From NCBI RefSeq assembly GCF_025630775.1, contig NZ_JAOSZE010000062.1, forward strand, positions 1 through 51,432: DNA of 51,432 bases, written 5' to 3'. Every line of letters begins with the position of its first letter. The first letter of the stretch is position 1. Both the position numbers and the translations under genes were made by a program. Shown here in pieces: positions 43,478 to 51,296 of this stretch. This DNA comes from Actinoplanes sp. KI2. GTDB lineage: Bacteria; Actinomycetota; Actinomycetes; Mycobacteriales; Micromonosporaceae. The notes under the pieces are model-generated. The model did not search any database, was not told the DNA's origin, and saw only the letters and a program-made list of their open reading frames with translations.

Positions 43478-43754
43478 ATACCCCACCAGGGGCCCGAGGT
43501 GCCGGCCGCGATCACCGGCGAACTCCCCTGGCGACAACGGCCGGCCAGCCGGCCCCGCAGGGCCTTTACGAACCTCATGCGACCACCCCTGCGCCTTGAG
43601 CAAGGCCAAAGTCAACAGCGAAGGTCTCGGCGGCCTGGACTGACGAAGTGGGGAGGTGCCGCGGTTAGCCGCTCGATGTCGCAGTTCGTGCTGCCGGACC
43701 GGCGGCAGCCCTGGCTTCCACGCGAGGGCGTGGAAGTGATGCACGTCCAGGGCC
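43478..43754. other. intergenic stretch with two adjacent hairpins
   Basis: No gene supported. Two stem-loops lie back to back: GCTGCCG/CGGCAGC (43690-43696 with 43703-43709) and CTTCCACGC/GCGTGGAAG (43715-43723 with 43728-43736, tetraloop GAGG). They may end sigma-STAS transcripts or lead into the STAS fragment that follows. Confidence 0.4.
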
Positions 43755-43945
43755 ATGACCGACTACCCGCCACCGCCACCTGAGCAGGGTGGGCGACGTT
43801 GTCTCGGCGAGAACCGCGCGACTGGCACGTGCGGGGACGGCGTATCCCGGCTGATAGTCGACGGCGAGCTCGACCACGACACGAGCGCCCTCCTGACCGG
43901 CCTGATGGCAAATGCAGCCGGCGGCAATCGAGCGCGTCTGATCGC
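43755..43945 (+). pseudogene. truncated STAS-domain fragment
   Basis: From ATG 43755 the product contains 'GVSRLIVDGELDHDTSALLT', the first strand and helix of a STAS antagonist, then loses similarity where the rest of the domain should follow. The loss occurs as it meets the 3' end of the convergent DksA-type gene. There is no phosphorylation-site segment, so it is probably non-functional. Confidence 0.55.
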
Positions 43946-43963
43946 GGCCCGCGTATGCGTGTC

Positions 43964-44353
43964 CTATGCGCATGCCATGCAGCAGCGGGCGAACGGCCGC
44001 ACGGCAAGGCGTTCCTCAGCGATCGGCTGCCTGCATCGTTCGCAGATGCCGTAGGTCGCCTCGTCCACCCGGCGCAACGCGCCGTTGATCTCGCCGATCC
44101 GCTCTCGCGACGCGGCCAGCAGCGCGGTCAGCTGGGCACGTTCGAAGCCAATGGTGGCGCCCTCCGGGTCGTGCTCGTCGTCGGCGTTCGAATCTTGCGA
44201 TGCCGCGAACAGCGCCCCCAGGTCCGCGGCCAACGTCGCTGCCTCGGCCTCCGCGCTCGCTCGCAGTTGCAGCAGCTCATCCCGGACCATTCCCTCAGCG
44301 TAGGCCGCGGCAGTGCCAAGCCTAGCCAAGCGTGCCGTTGTCGGATCAGTCAT
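43964..44353 (-). CDS. TraR/DksA C4 zinc-finger family protein (129 aa)
   Basis: DksA-like protein: a long helical N-terminal part with a coiled-coil-like stretch (about 20-95, 'ELLQLRASAEAEAATLAADL', 'RERIGEINGALRRVDEATYG'), then the zinc site 'CERCRQPI' paired with 'CCMACA' at the very end. DksA proteins act on RNA polymerase through its secondary channel in stringent control; short actinobacterial relatives often sit in stress-gene regions. ATG 44353 begins MTDPTTARL. No strong ribosome site is visible. Confidence 0.85.
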   Translation of the reverse strand: MTDPTTARLARLGTAAAYAEGMVRDELLQLRASAEAEAATLAADLGALFAASQDSNADDEHDPEGATIGFERAQLTALLAASRERIGEINGALRRVDEATYGICERCRQPIAEERLAVRPFARCCMACA

Positions 44354-44417
44354 GGTTTCGAGCGATCATCAGGGGACAATCGGCGTGGTGCAGCCTGGCT
44401 GGTTCGGCGCTGAGCAT

Positions 44418-44444
44418 GGGCCGTGATCGCCGCGATCACGGCCC
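44418..44444. repeat. 27-bp perfect palindrome
   Basis: GGGCCGTGATCGC (44418-44430) and GCGATCACGGCCC (44432-44444) are exact inverse complements around a single central base. With a 1-nt centre it is a symmetric protein-binding site or cruciform rather than an ordinary hairpin. It lies at the end of the decayed stress-protein fragment, between the two DksA-type genes. Confidence 0.6.
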
Positions 44445-44590
44445 CCGACGATCAGCAGGTCCGCGCGGGCGGCAGCCGCCAGCAGCACCGGCACCGGCTC
44501 GCCGACGACCGCGGAGCCCCATACGCGGACGTCCAAGGCGCAGCTGCGCGCCTGGGTTACGACGGCGTCCAGGATCGCGGTGACCTGCTC
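44420..44590 (-). pseudogene. universal stress protein C-terminal fragment
   Basis: On the minus strand, 'AVVGEPVPVLLAAAARADLL' leading into 'IVGGRDRG' matches the last helix-strand and ATP-loop start of UspA domains (compare 'LIDASREAQLLVVGHRGTGG' in the intact protein at 45193). The ATP loop is cut off at the palindrome, and the N-terminal half is missing, replaced upstream by the SFPASDPP gene. Probably a deletion remnant. Confidence 0.55.
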
Positions 44591-44597
44591 GCCGGCG

Positions 44598-44762
44598 TCA
44601 CCAGTTGGCAGGCGGGTCGCTGGCAGGAAAGGAGTCCCGCCCCCAGATTTCGACGATGTCGCCTTCATCGGTTCGCGGGTCCTGGGTCGGGGCCTTGGGC
44701 GGTGACGGTCCTGCCGTCACGACGACGGCTTCAGCGCGCGTCGGCTGCGTGGGAGTTCCCAC
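44598..44762 (-). CDS. 54-aa protein with SFPASDPP motif
   Basis: Short gene with an ideal AGGAGG (44775-44770) 7 nt before GTG 44762. It is Pro/Thr-rich at first, then acidic, ending 'GDIVEIWGRDSFPASDPPAN' plus a final Trp. Small proteins ending in E/D..SFPASDPP are common across bacteria but uncharacterised. It lies 44 nt after the second DksA-type gene on the same strand, so it is probably co-transcribed with it. Function unknown. Confidence 0.65.
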   Translation of the reverse strand: MGTPTQPTRAEAVVVTAGPSPPKAPTQDPRTDEGDIVEIWGRDSFPASDPPANW

Positions 44763-44806
44763 CGTGGTTCCTCCTGTCTCTGCAGAGCGAGGCGGCTGGG
44801 ATCGGG

Positions 44807-45142
44807 CTATACCTGGCAGACAGCGCACCAGCGGGTGGTGGGCCGGTCCCGCATGCGGTCGGTCGCGATCATGTACCCGCACTGCTGGCACATGCCGTAG
44901 CTGCCGGACTCGATGCATCGCAGGGCGGCCCGGACGTCGTCGACGGCATGTCGTGCCGCGGCCAGCCGCACCCGGGCGAGCTCTTCGGAAAGTCCGGTCT
45001 CGTCGGCCTGATCCGGGGTCGGGAGCGCGCACCGGGCGAACGCCTTGTGCAGCTGGTGCACCGTCAGATCCCAGGCCAGCGCCTTGATGTCGCGTTCCTT
45101 GTCAGTTACGCCGATCGGCGGTGGCGCCGTACGTGTCGACAT
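44807..45142 (-). CDS. TraR/DksA C4 zinc-finger family protein, copy 2 (111 aa)
   Basis: Short DksA-type protein: helical N-terminus ('ARVRLAAARHAVDDVRAALR'), then 'GSYGMCQQCGYMIATDRM' and 'RWCAVCQV', giving the C4 zinc site. The 'E.G.YG.C..CG..I...R' spacing is canonical. It differs enough from the protein at 43964 to be an old paralogue. ATG 45142 follows a GAAGGAGAA site. It probably modulates RNA polymerase under stress, inferred from family and from the neighbouring stress protein. Confidence 0.87.
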   Translation of the reverse strand: MSTRTAPPPIGVTDKERDIKALAWDLTVHQLHKAFARCALPTPDQADETGLSEELARVRLAAARHAVDDVRAALRCIESGSYGMCQQCGYMIATDRMRDRPTTRWCAVCQV

Positions 45143-45192
45143 CGATCATTCTCCTTCGGCTCAAGCCGATCTGGTAGCGCGTTGCACGGGAG

Positions 45193-46020
45193 TCAGGCGG
45201 TGGAGGATGGCACGACGGTGACCGGGCAGCCGGCGTGGTCGACGAGGGCACGCGATGTTGAGCCTGTGATCAGGCCGCGGAACCCGCCATGGCCGCGGGA
45301 GCCGACAACGATCATGCCGGCGCGCAGCCGGTTCGCGGCGTCGATCAAGGCAGCCGCCGCCGTGGCGCCGTCGGCGGAATCGCGGCGGTATTTGACGTCA
45401 CTGTACTGCCGGGCGAGCTGTTCGACCTGTGCCGTGACCGCATCCGGCCCGGTCTCCGACGGAGCCTGGCCCTGGGAGATGATCACCAGTTCGGCGTCCT
45501 GCCGGCGGGCTTCGGCGAACGCGACGTCCGCAGCGGCCAGCGCGTGCGGCGAGCCGTCCATGCCGAGAACTATCATCGCGCCCTCGGCGGCGTTCGCGTC
45601 CCGTACCACGGTGACCGGGCAGGACGCGTGACCGGCGAGCTGTGTGGCGGTGGACCCGGCGAGCAGACCGGCGAATCCGCCGGTGCCACGATGGCCGACC
45701 ACCAGTAACTGCGCCTCACGTGAGGCATCGATCAGCACCGCGGCGGCTGAGCCGTCGACCAGCCGGGTGGTCACCGGCAGATCCGGGAACTCGTTTCGCA
45801 CGGCGGCCGCCGTCGCGGCGAGCATGTCCAGCAATGCGTCCCGCGGGGCGCGGTCGACGTCCAAATACGGCGGATACATTGGAGCCATCAGGACCGACCA
45901 GCCGAACGCGTGCACGATTCGCAGCTCGCTACCGCGCCGTGCGGCCTGCCGGGCGCCATACCGCAGGGCAGCGGTGGCAGCAGCCGATCCGTCGAAGCCG
46001 GCGACCACGCGGGTGTTCAT
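45193..46020 (-). CDS. tandem-domain universal stress protein (275 aa)
   Basis: Two UspA domains (about 1-138 and 144-275). Each carries the ATP-binding loop G-x2-G-x9-G-S/T: 'GHRGTGGFAGLLAGSTA' near 115 and 'GSRGHGGFRGLITGSTS' near 247, both followed by 'CPVTVV'. ATG 46020 has GAGGAGG upstream. Double-domain actinobacterial members are typically induced by hypoxia or starvation. The DksA-type gene follows on the same strand. Confidence 0.92.
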   Translation of the reverse strand: MNTRVVAGFDGSAAATAALRYGARQAARRGSELRIVHAFGWSVLMAPMYPPYLDVDRAPRDALLDMLAATAAAVRNEFPDLPVTTRLVDGSAAAVLIDASREAQLLVVGHRGTGGFAGLLAGSTATQLAGHASCPVTVVRDANAAEGAMIVLGMDGSPHALAAADVAFAEARRQDAELVIISQGQAPSETGPDAVTAQVEQLARQYSDVKYRRDSADGATAAAALIDAANRLRAGMIVVGSRGHGGFRGLITGSTSRALVDHAGCPVTVVPSSTA

Positions 46021-46443
46021 TGCGTACCTCCTCGTAAGGCTGCTCGATGGTGAGCGGATGTTCGCGCGTGCCGGAACGGCTGACGATGGAAGTTCCGGCG
46101 GGTCGCGCGTGGCTGCCTCCACTGTCGCGCCGCTGGCCGAAGGTCGACAGGTATCGCAGCGGTCATTGTTCGGCCCGCAACATTGCCGGGCGTCGGCAGG
46201 TAAGCGTGCGGCCGTGCCGGTTCTCGCGTCCTGTTCCCGATGGCCCGGTTGGACCTGGCAATGCTCGGCGCAGGGCTCAGGTCGCTCCGCTTGTACCGCT
46301 TCGGTTCCAGGCTGGCTACGCGGAGCGCGCGTTCGACGAGCTGTAACTGGGTTCCGCTCGACGCGTATGCCTGCTTGACCTGCCCACCGTTGCGCCTGCC
46401 TCTCGGCACCTGTGGGCGGCCGCCCGGCGCCACGGGATGACGC
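46021..46443. other. intergenic stretch without a recognisable gene
   Basis: About 420 nt with no supported coding region on either strand. CCGGAAC and GTTCCGG (near 46070-46098) form a 7-bp inverted repeat with a 14-nt spacer upstream of the stress-protein gene, which could be a regulatory site. A GGGCGGCCGCCC palindrome lies near 46415. Neither matches a motif I know. Confidence 0.35.
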
Positions 46444-47010
46444 TTAGGAGTGCCGCAATTGGGACAGCATCATGCCGACCGGGATGCTTGCCGCCAGCAC
46501 GAGCAGCACCATCCGGTAGGCACGGTCGAAAAGCATTGGCGCCCGGGCCGGAGCCGAGTGAGCTGCCATACCGGCAGCGGGTCGCGCGGCGTGCCACGCG
46601 ATCGCCAAGGCGACGAACAGAAGGATCGAGCCGAGATCAACCAGCCAGGGTTCACCGGCCAGGGTTGCGGCGATCACCAGGAGGTTGCCGACGTTCCAGC
46701 ATCCGATCTGTGCCCAACCGCGGCGCGGCTGTCTCACCTCGGGTCGCCGCTGCCGGGCATTTCCCATGGCCCACTGCGCCACGCCACCGACCAGCACCAG
46801 ATAGGCCGCGAGCCAGCTGCCGTGCGCCAGATCGAGCGGCCCGGTGACCGCGGCGACAAGGCCACCGAGCACGATCGAACAGAGGCCGATCGCGGTCAGC
46901 ACGGCTGCCGGTTTCGGTTGCCAACCGTGCCCTGGGTGGGACCGCGCTGCCGCGTTACCACTGGGCGCCGGCGCGTCGTGCATCCCGGCCGGTTCCGACG
47001 ACGCGGTCAC
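46444..47010 (-). CDS. membrane protein of the SufR-like/cupin operon (188 aa)
   Basis: Hypothetical protein with a polar N-terminus (about 1-30) and five hydrophobic segments ('AVLTAIGLCSIVLGGLVAAV' near 36, then about 67-82, 105-120, 125-140 and 165-183). GTG 47010 overlaps the cupin stop (GTGA), so it is the last gene of a three-gene operon led by a SufR-like regulator. I do not recognise the family, and no metal or heme motif stands out. Confidence 0.7.
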   Translation of the reverse strand: MTASSEPAGMHDAPAPSGNAAARSHPGHGWQPKPAAVLTAIGLCSIVLGGLVAAVTGPLDLAHGSWLAAYLVLVGGVAQWAMGNARQRRPEVRQPRRGWAQIGCWNVGNLLVIAATLAGEPWLVDLGSILLFVALAIAWHAARPAAGMAAHSAPARAPMLFDRAYRMVLLVLAASIPVGMMLSQLRHS

Positions 47011-47342
47011 GCTCGGGCCGCCGTGACAACGCTCAGCAGTACCGCGGAGTCGTCGATGGCGGCCAGATCATGGCGGGTCGGCGGGATGTCCAGATGGTCA
47101 CCGGTGGCCGCTTCCCAGCAGTCGTCTCCGGCACTGAGGCGCACCCGCCCGGCCAGCACGTGCAGCGTCGCCTCCCCGGGGCTTTCGTGCTCGCCGAGCG
47201 CCCGGCCGGCGACCAGGGCAAGTAGCGTCTGGCGCAGCGCATGACCGCCGTGGACGGTTCGCGCGCTACGGCCGGCCGGCGAGGCATGAGCCGCGGCAAT
47301 CTGCTCGGCCGCCAGAGCGGACAACGACACAACGCCCATCAT
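47007..47342 (-). CDS. cupin-domain protein (111 aa)
   Basis: Small single-domain cupin: 'GRALGEHESPGEATLHVLAG' near 48-67 is cupin motif 1 (His and Glu ligands), and 'ATGDHLDIPPTRHDLAAID' near 80-98 is motif 2. It may bind a metal or small ligand. ATG 47342 overlaps the regulator's stop (ATGA) and follows AGGAG; a second ATG at 47339 is possible. Similar small cupins occur near DUF2249 proteins, as here. Confidence 0.85.
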   Translation of the reverse strand: MMGVVSLSALAAEQIAAAHASPAGRSARTVHGGHALRQTLLALVAGRALGEHESPGEATLHVLAGRVRLSAGDDCWEAATGDHLDIPPTRHDLAAIDDSAVLLSVVTAARA

Positions 47343-48007
47343 GATTCTCCTGCCGGGCCGAGGTGAGCCATACACAAGTCTGGTTCGACAAAGGGGTGGA
47401 GTCGCTCGACCGTGATCGGTGACTCCCACGCTTGCATCGCTCCCTGCATCAGGCCCAGGTGGGCCGGACAGACCACGTCCGACCGGCTGACCGCGAGCTC
47501 GAGGAACGGGCACTGCCGCAGGCCGACCCGCCGCCCGTCGCTGTCGTCGCGCTCGGGTGCGAAACCCAGCTCGTCGAGCAGCCGCATCAGTCGATCGACG
47601 GGCTCGGCCGGTCCTGATGCTTTTCCAGGCCCGGCGGCCGTGGACGCCTGGCGCAGTCCCCACTGCTGCCCGGCCCGCAGAATTCGGTCGCCTGGATCGG
47701 CGTCGGTGTCGATCGCCCCGGCGAGCACCTCGGCGAGGACCCGGAAATGCCGCGTACCCATCGGATCCATGCGCCGCACCGCTTGGAACAATTGGGGTGG
47801 ACGTCCCGGGCTGCCGGAGTCGGCGGTCGTGCGCTCGACCTGGCCGTTGCTGACCAGAGTCTCCAGATGGAATCGTGCGGTGTTGACGTGGATTCCCAGA
47901 CGTTGGGCGATCTCGGCGATCGCCATGGGCCTGTCCGCGATTCTCAGCAGCCGCAATACCTGTCCACGACGTCGGGAGGCTTGCCGATCCGGCTGCGGTG
48001 TCGTCAT
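47339..48007 (-). CDS. SufR-like helix-turn-helix regulator with Cys motif (222 aa)
   Basis: N-terminal winged HTH (about 14-62: 'AIAEIAQRLGIHVNTARFHL'), then a wing with 'SGSPGRPPQLFQ', as in SufR/DeoR-like repressors. The C-terminal half carries three cysteines, Cys166 ('RQCPFLELA'), Cys180 ('VVCPAHLGLMQGAM') and Cys212 ('DLCMAHL'), matching the cluster-binding pattern of SufR-type proteins. An Fe-S-based redox, NO or iron signal is therefore likely. It heads an operon with cupin and membrane genes. A 27-bp near-palindrome lies in the gap shared with the divergent DUF2249 gene. Confidence 0.85.
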   Translation of the reverse strand: MTTPQPDRQASRRRGQVLRLLRIADRPMAIAEIAQRLGIHVNTARFHLETLVSNGQVERTTADSGSPGRPPQLFQAVRRMDPMGTRHFRVLAEVLAGAIDTDADPGDRILRAGQQWGLRQASTAAGPGKASGPAEPVDRLMRLLDELGFAPERDDSDGRRVGLRQCPFLELAVSRSDVVCPAHLGLMQGAMQAWESPITVERLHPFVEPDLCMAHLGPAGES

Positions 48008-48086
48008 CGCGACCCCTGGGTCTCTGCTGGGCGGCGCGCACGATGCGTCGAGTCCGGTTGGGCGATCGCGTAGGTCACGGCCTAGA

Positions 48087-48113
48087 GTTTACACAACAGT
48101 GAGTTGTATAAAC
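48087..48113. promoter_or_regulatory. near-perfect palindromic operator in the SufR-like/DUF2249 divergent gap
   Basis: GTTTACACAAC (48087-48097) and GTTGTATAAAC (48103-48113) are inverse complements with one mismatch and a 5-nt spacer. It lies 17 nt before GTG 48131 and 80 nt before the regulator start. It is AT-rich in a GC-rich background, as expected for an operator, probably bound by the adjacent regulator. Confidence 0.65.
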
Positions 48114-48130
48114 CTGAGGGCAGGAGAACC

Positions 48131-48766
48131 GTGTTGTCGTCGACGACCGCAAGCAGCCCCGACGTGCAGGAACTGGACGTGCGCGGGATGCGCAAGCCTG
48201 ACAAGCACCCCATGATCTTCACGACCTACGCCGCATTGCCCGTCGGCGCATCGTTTGTCCTGGTGAATGACCACGATCCGCAGCATCTGCACGAGGAGTT
48301 CGAGGCGGACCACGCCGGTAGCTACTGCTGGGAATACCTCAACCGTGAGATGCGTGACTGGCGGATCAAGATCACCAAGTTGGCCAGCACCCCGCTCCCG
48401 CGGGTACTGGTCGACACCGCCACGATCACCGCTGACACGATTGCCGCCGATGTCACCGGAGCGGTGTGGAAGCTGCAGGGCCGTGAGCGGGACCTCGACG
48501 CCAACGTCATCGCCCTGCCCCCGGGGCAGACGATCGATGCCCACGCCGGACCCGACCTGGATGTTCTCATCCACGTTTTGGCCGGCAGCGGCCACTTGGA
48601 GACCGAACTCGGCACGGTCGATCTCACACCCGGTGTCCTGCTGTGGATGCCGCGCCGTTCACGCCGGCGCTTCACCGCCGGCGTCGAGGGCCTGCGCTAT
48701 CTGACTGTGCACCAGCGCCGACAGGCACTGCTCATCGATGCCGGCCGGGCCGCAGGGCCGCGATGA
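48131..48766 (+). CDS. DUF2249-cupin fusion protein (211 aa)
   Basis: Residues about 10-85 form a DUF2249 domain: 'VQELDVRGMRKPDKHPMIFT', 'FVLVNDHDPQHLHEEFEADH', 'GSYCWEYLNREMRDWRIKIT'. The HDP and E..D/H residues are the family's conserved positions. Residues 120-200 form a cupin ('NVIALPPGQTIDAHAGPDLD'). DUF2249 proteins often accompany hemerythrin-like and NO-stress genes. GTG 48131 follows AGGAG; a frame-compatible TTG at 48104 lies inside the operator and was rejected. Transcribed divergently from the SufR-like regulator, so probably its target. Confidence 0.85.
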   Translation: MLSSTTASSPDVQELDVRGMRKPDKHPMIFTTYAALPVGASFVLVNDHDPQHLHEEFEADHAGSYCWEYLNREMRDWRIKITKLASTPLPRVLVDTATITADTIAADVTGAVWKLQGRERDLDANVIALPPGQTIDAHAGPDLDVLIHVLAGSGHLETELGTVDLTPGVLLWMPRRSRRRFTAGVEGLRYLTVHQRRQALLIDAGRAAGPR

Positions 48767-49062
48767 ACGCAGGACGATGAGCGTGCCGTCAATGGCGATC
48801 CAAGGAACAGCTCGGCCCTCCCGCCGACGCCGGGGGCGATCGGCGGGCCACGGGCGGTGTTCACCTGGTGTCGCTGGACTGGCCGCAGGACGCCTCTTGC
48901 CTTGGTGGTGATCGTTCGCCGCCGACCGGCACAACCACCCGGTCGGCGGCGAGGGGGAAGAAGACCGCGCGTCGCGTCCGGCCCTCGGTTCGCGTGGCGA
49001 ATCGGGCGCAAGCGCCGGCGGAGGGCGAGGCGGATCATTGCCCGCCGCGTGGACCGTAACCG
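48767..49062. other. spacer with no recognisable gene
   Basis: About 300 nt between the convergent DUF2249-cupin gene and the transaldolase remnant. All open frames here are Arg-rich translations typical of non-coding GC-rich DNA. I see no promoter, clear hairpin or protein similarity. Confidence 0.5.
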
Positions 49063-50218
49063 TCACCACCGTCGGTGCGGGCGTGCGCAGACCGAAAGCT
49101 GCCCTGCATTTCGGCGGTTGCTGAGCTGACCGGCCTTGGCCGCCAGCGCGGCGAGGACCTGTTGCGTGGAGGCGCGGAAGGCGGCCACGCCTTGATCTTC
49201 GAGGGTGATGCCGATGTCGTGCATGTCGATGCCGGCCCCGGCGAGCCGGCGCATCACCGCGGCGGCTTCGTCGACTCCGGTGTCGATGGTGCGGGCCAGC
49301 CTGCCGTGGTCGGTGAACGCGGCGATGGTGCGCTCGGGCAGGGTGTTGACCGTGTCCGGGCCGATCAGGTGGTCGACGTAGCGGGTGTCGGAATAGGCGG
49401 GATTCTTGGTGGAGGTGGACGCCCACAGCGGCCGTTGCGGGCGCGCCCCGAGCGCGGCCAGCCGTTGCCACCGCTGGCCGGCGAAGCGCTCCCGGAACAG
49501 CCGGTAGGCGAGCTTGGCCTGGGCGATCGCCGCCTGGCCGCGCAACGCCAACGCCTCCGGCGTGCCGGCCGCCTCCAGACGCCGGTCGAGCTCGGTGTCG
49601 ACCCGGCTGACGAAGAAGGAAGCAACGCTGCGCACGCGCGACGGGTCGCCGCCGCGCCCGACGAACGCTTCGAGCCCGGACAGGTACGCCTCGATGACCT
49701 GTGCGTACCGGCTGAGCCCGAAGATCAGGGTGATGTTGGTGCTGCGTCCCTCGGCGATCATCGCCCGGACGGCAGGTACACCCTCGGCGGTCGCCGGGAT
49801 CTTCACGAACAGGTTGGGTGCCGCGATCCGCTCGTGCAGTGCGCGGGCGGCCATCACCGTGGCCTCGGTGTCGCGGGCCAGTTCGGCTGCTACCTCGATG
49901 GAGGCGAAACCGTCGATGCCGCCGCTGGTGTCGAACGCTGGGCGCAGCACCGCCAGCGCGGCGGTGATGTCGTCGACGGCCAGCTGCCAGTACGCGTCCT
50001 GCAGCGGACGGCCGGCTGGCGGTCAGCGCGAAGAACTGCTTGTCGTAATCGCGCGAGCCGGCGATTGCCTTGGCGACGATGGTCGGGTTGGCGGTCACGC
50101 CGCGAATCCCTTCGCCGACCAGGCGAGCCAAGGTGCCCTCACGCAGGTAGCCCCGAGTGAGGTTGTCGAGCCACGGACTCTGGCCGTACTCAGTGTTGAG
50201 CCGCTCCATCACGGTCAT
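49063..50218 (-). pseudogene. tal: transaldolase with a single-base frameshift
   Basis: A bacterial transaldolase (pentose phosphate pathway) split between two frames. From ATG 50218 (GAGGGG upstream): 'SPWLDNLTRGYLREGTLARL', 'GVTANPTIVAKAIAGSRDYD', 'QFFALTAS'. It continues in another frame as 'QDAYWQLAVDDI' and 'FDTSGGIDGFASIEVAAELA', with the Schiff-base Lys in 'NLFVKIPAT' and 'PLWASTSTKNPAYSDTRYVD' later. Total length is a multiple of three plus one, and removing one base near 50014 restores 'TASGRPLQDAYWQL', so a single inserted base explains it. Either a recent pseudogene or a sequencing error. Confidence 0.8.
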
Positions 50219-50471
50219 CGGTTCCCCTCTTCGGCTGGGCGGGTGGGCAGTGGCGTGCTGCCGGCGACGGGCAGGTCGGCTGGCCTGGGCCGGCCGCACT
50301 TCATTGGGCCGGCACGAGGATCCCTACCAACATCGCGATCACACCGACGGCGTACATCGTCGGTTGAGCCGTGCCCCAGCGGTGACTGGCCGGGCGGGCC
50401 GGCCATCGGCCGTTAGGTGCACGATCGGTTGACCGCTGAATTGCCGATGCAGGGGTCGCTGTACTGGTCGC

Positions 50472-51296
50472 TCATCGGCTTGAAGGGTCGCGGGCTGCGG
50501 CCATGGCGGCCAGGCCCGCGCCGTTGAGCGCTGCGGTTCGTGGTGCGGCCGCCGACCGCACTGGGATGCGGAGGTCCGCGGTGATCTGCAACATCAGGCT
50601 GGGAATCAGGGCGCCGTCGCCAACGACCATGAGGCCGCGCGTCAACGCGGCGGTGACAAGCGCCTTGGTGGCAGGCTCCAGGCGCAGTTCGTTGACCATC
50701 CGGGTGGTGGCGTGGGCGAGCGCTTCGATGGGGGCGCCACGCTTGAGGTCGCGGGTGCCGAGGTCCATGCGGCGCGCCGCCTTCACCCTGCCGTGCTGCA
50801 GGGCTGCCACCTCGATGAGTTCGGCGCCGATGTCGGCGATGAGTAGGGCGCCTGCGGCGCCGCCGGCGCCGATGGCTGCCGCTCGCACCGTGTCGATGAA
50901 CAACACGCGCGACGGCACGAACACGGCTGTGGCGACCTGGCGCAGAACGTGCTGCTCCGCCATGGTCGCGAGCACGGGCCGGCAGACCACCACGACAGAG
51001 CCGGCCGGGATCGGATCGCGGTATCGTCGGATCAGGTCCGCCAGAAGATCGACGCAGCCGAGCCTGTCGGCGACGCGTCCCCTGCGCACCGGTGCGTGAC
51101 TGGTACCGACGGTGTTGCCGCTCGGGCAGGTCAGGCTTCCCCGGCCCGGCACCCACACCTGCGTTCGGCCGCTGCCGAGGATGGCGGCGACCACGGTGGG
51201 CGAGGTCTCAGCGCTCGCCTGGGTCTCGGCGGGAGACTCGGACACCGGGCCATTGCACGGGTAACGGCCGGAGGCGATCGTGGTGAATACGGACAT
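50472..51296 (-). CDS. degenerate MreB/actin-like protein (274 aa)
   Basis: Resembles rod-shape protein MreB in layout: 'AAILGSGRTQVWVPGRG' near 37 corresponds to 'IDLGTANTLVYVRGRG', 'VLFIDTVRAAAIGAGGAAGA' near 130 to 'IEEPMAAAIGAG', 'LLIADIGAELIEVAALQHGR' near 150 to the phosphate-2 loop, and 'VVGDGALIPSLMLQI' near 225 to 'LTGGGALL.GL'. The phosphate-1 Asp-Leu-Gly and the phosphate-2 GGGT are not conserved, and it is about 70 residues shorter than MreB. It is probably a non-hydrolysing actin-fold protein, not a shape determinant. ATG 51296 starts MSVFTTIAS. The 250 nt downstream hold no gene I can support. Confidence 0.7.
   Translation of the reverse strand: MSVFTTIASGRYPCNGPVSESPAETQASAETSPTVVAAILGSGRTQVWVPGRGSLTCPSGNTVGTSHAPVRRGRVADRLGCVDLLADLIRRYRDPIPAGSVVVVCRPVLATMAEQHVLRQVATAVFVPSRVLFIDTVRAAAIGAGGAAGALLIADIGAELIEVAALQHGRVKAARRMDLGTRDLKRGAPIEALAHATTRMVNELRLEPATKALVTAALTRGLMVVGDGALIPSLMLQITADLRIPVRSAAAPRTAALNGAGLAAMAAARDPSSR

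Noticed and set aside
50290..50370. Tiny minus-strand frame encoding a hydrophobic peptide (MYAVGVIAMLVGILVPAQ)
   Set aside because: It resembles the first helix of small two-helix membrane proteins but lacks a ribosome site and ends after 18 codons; not enough to call a gene.
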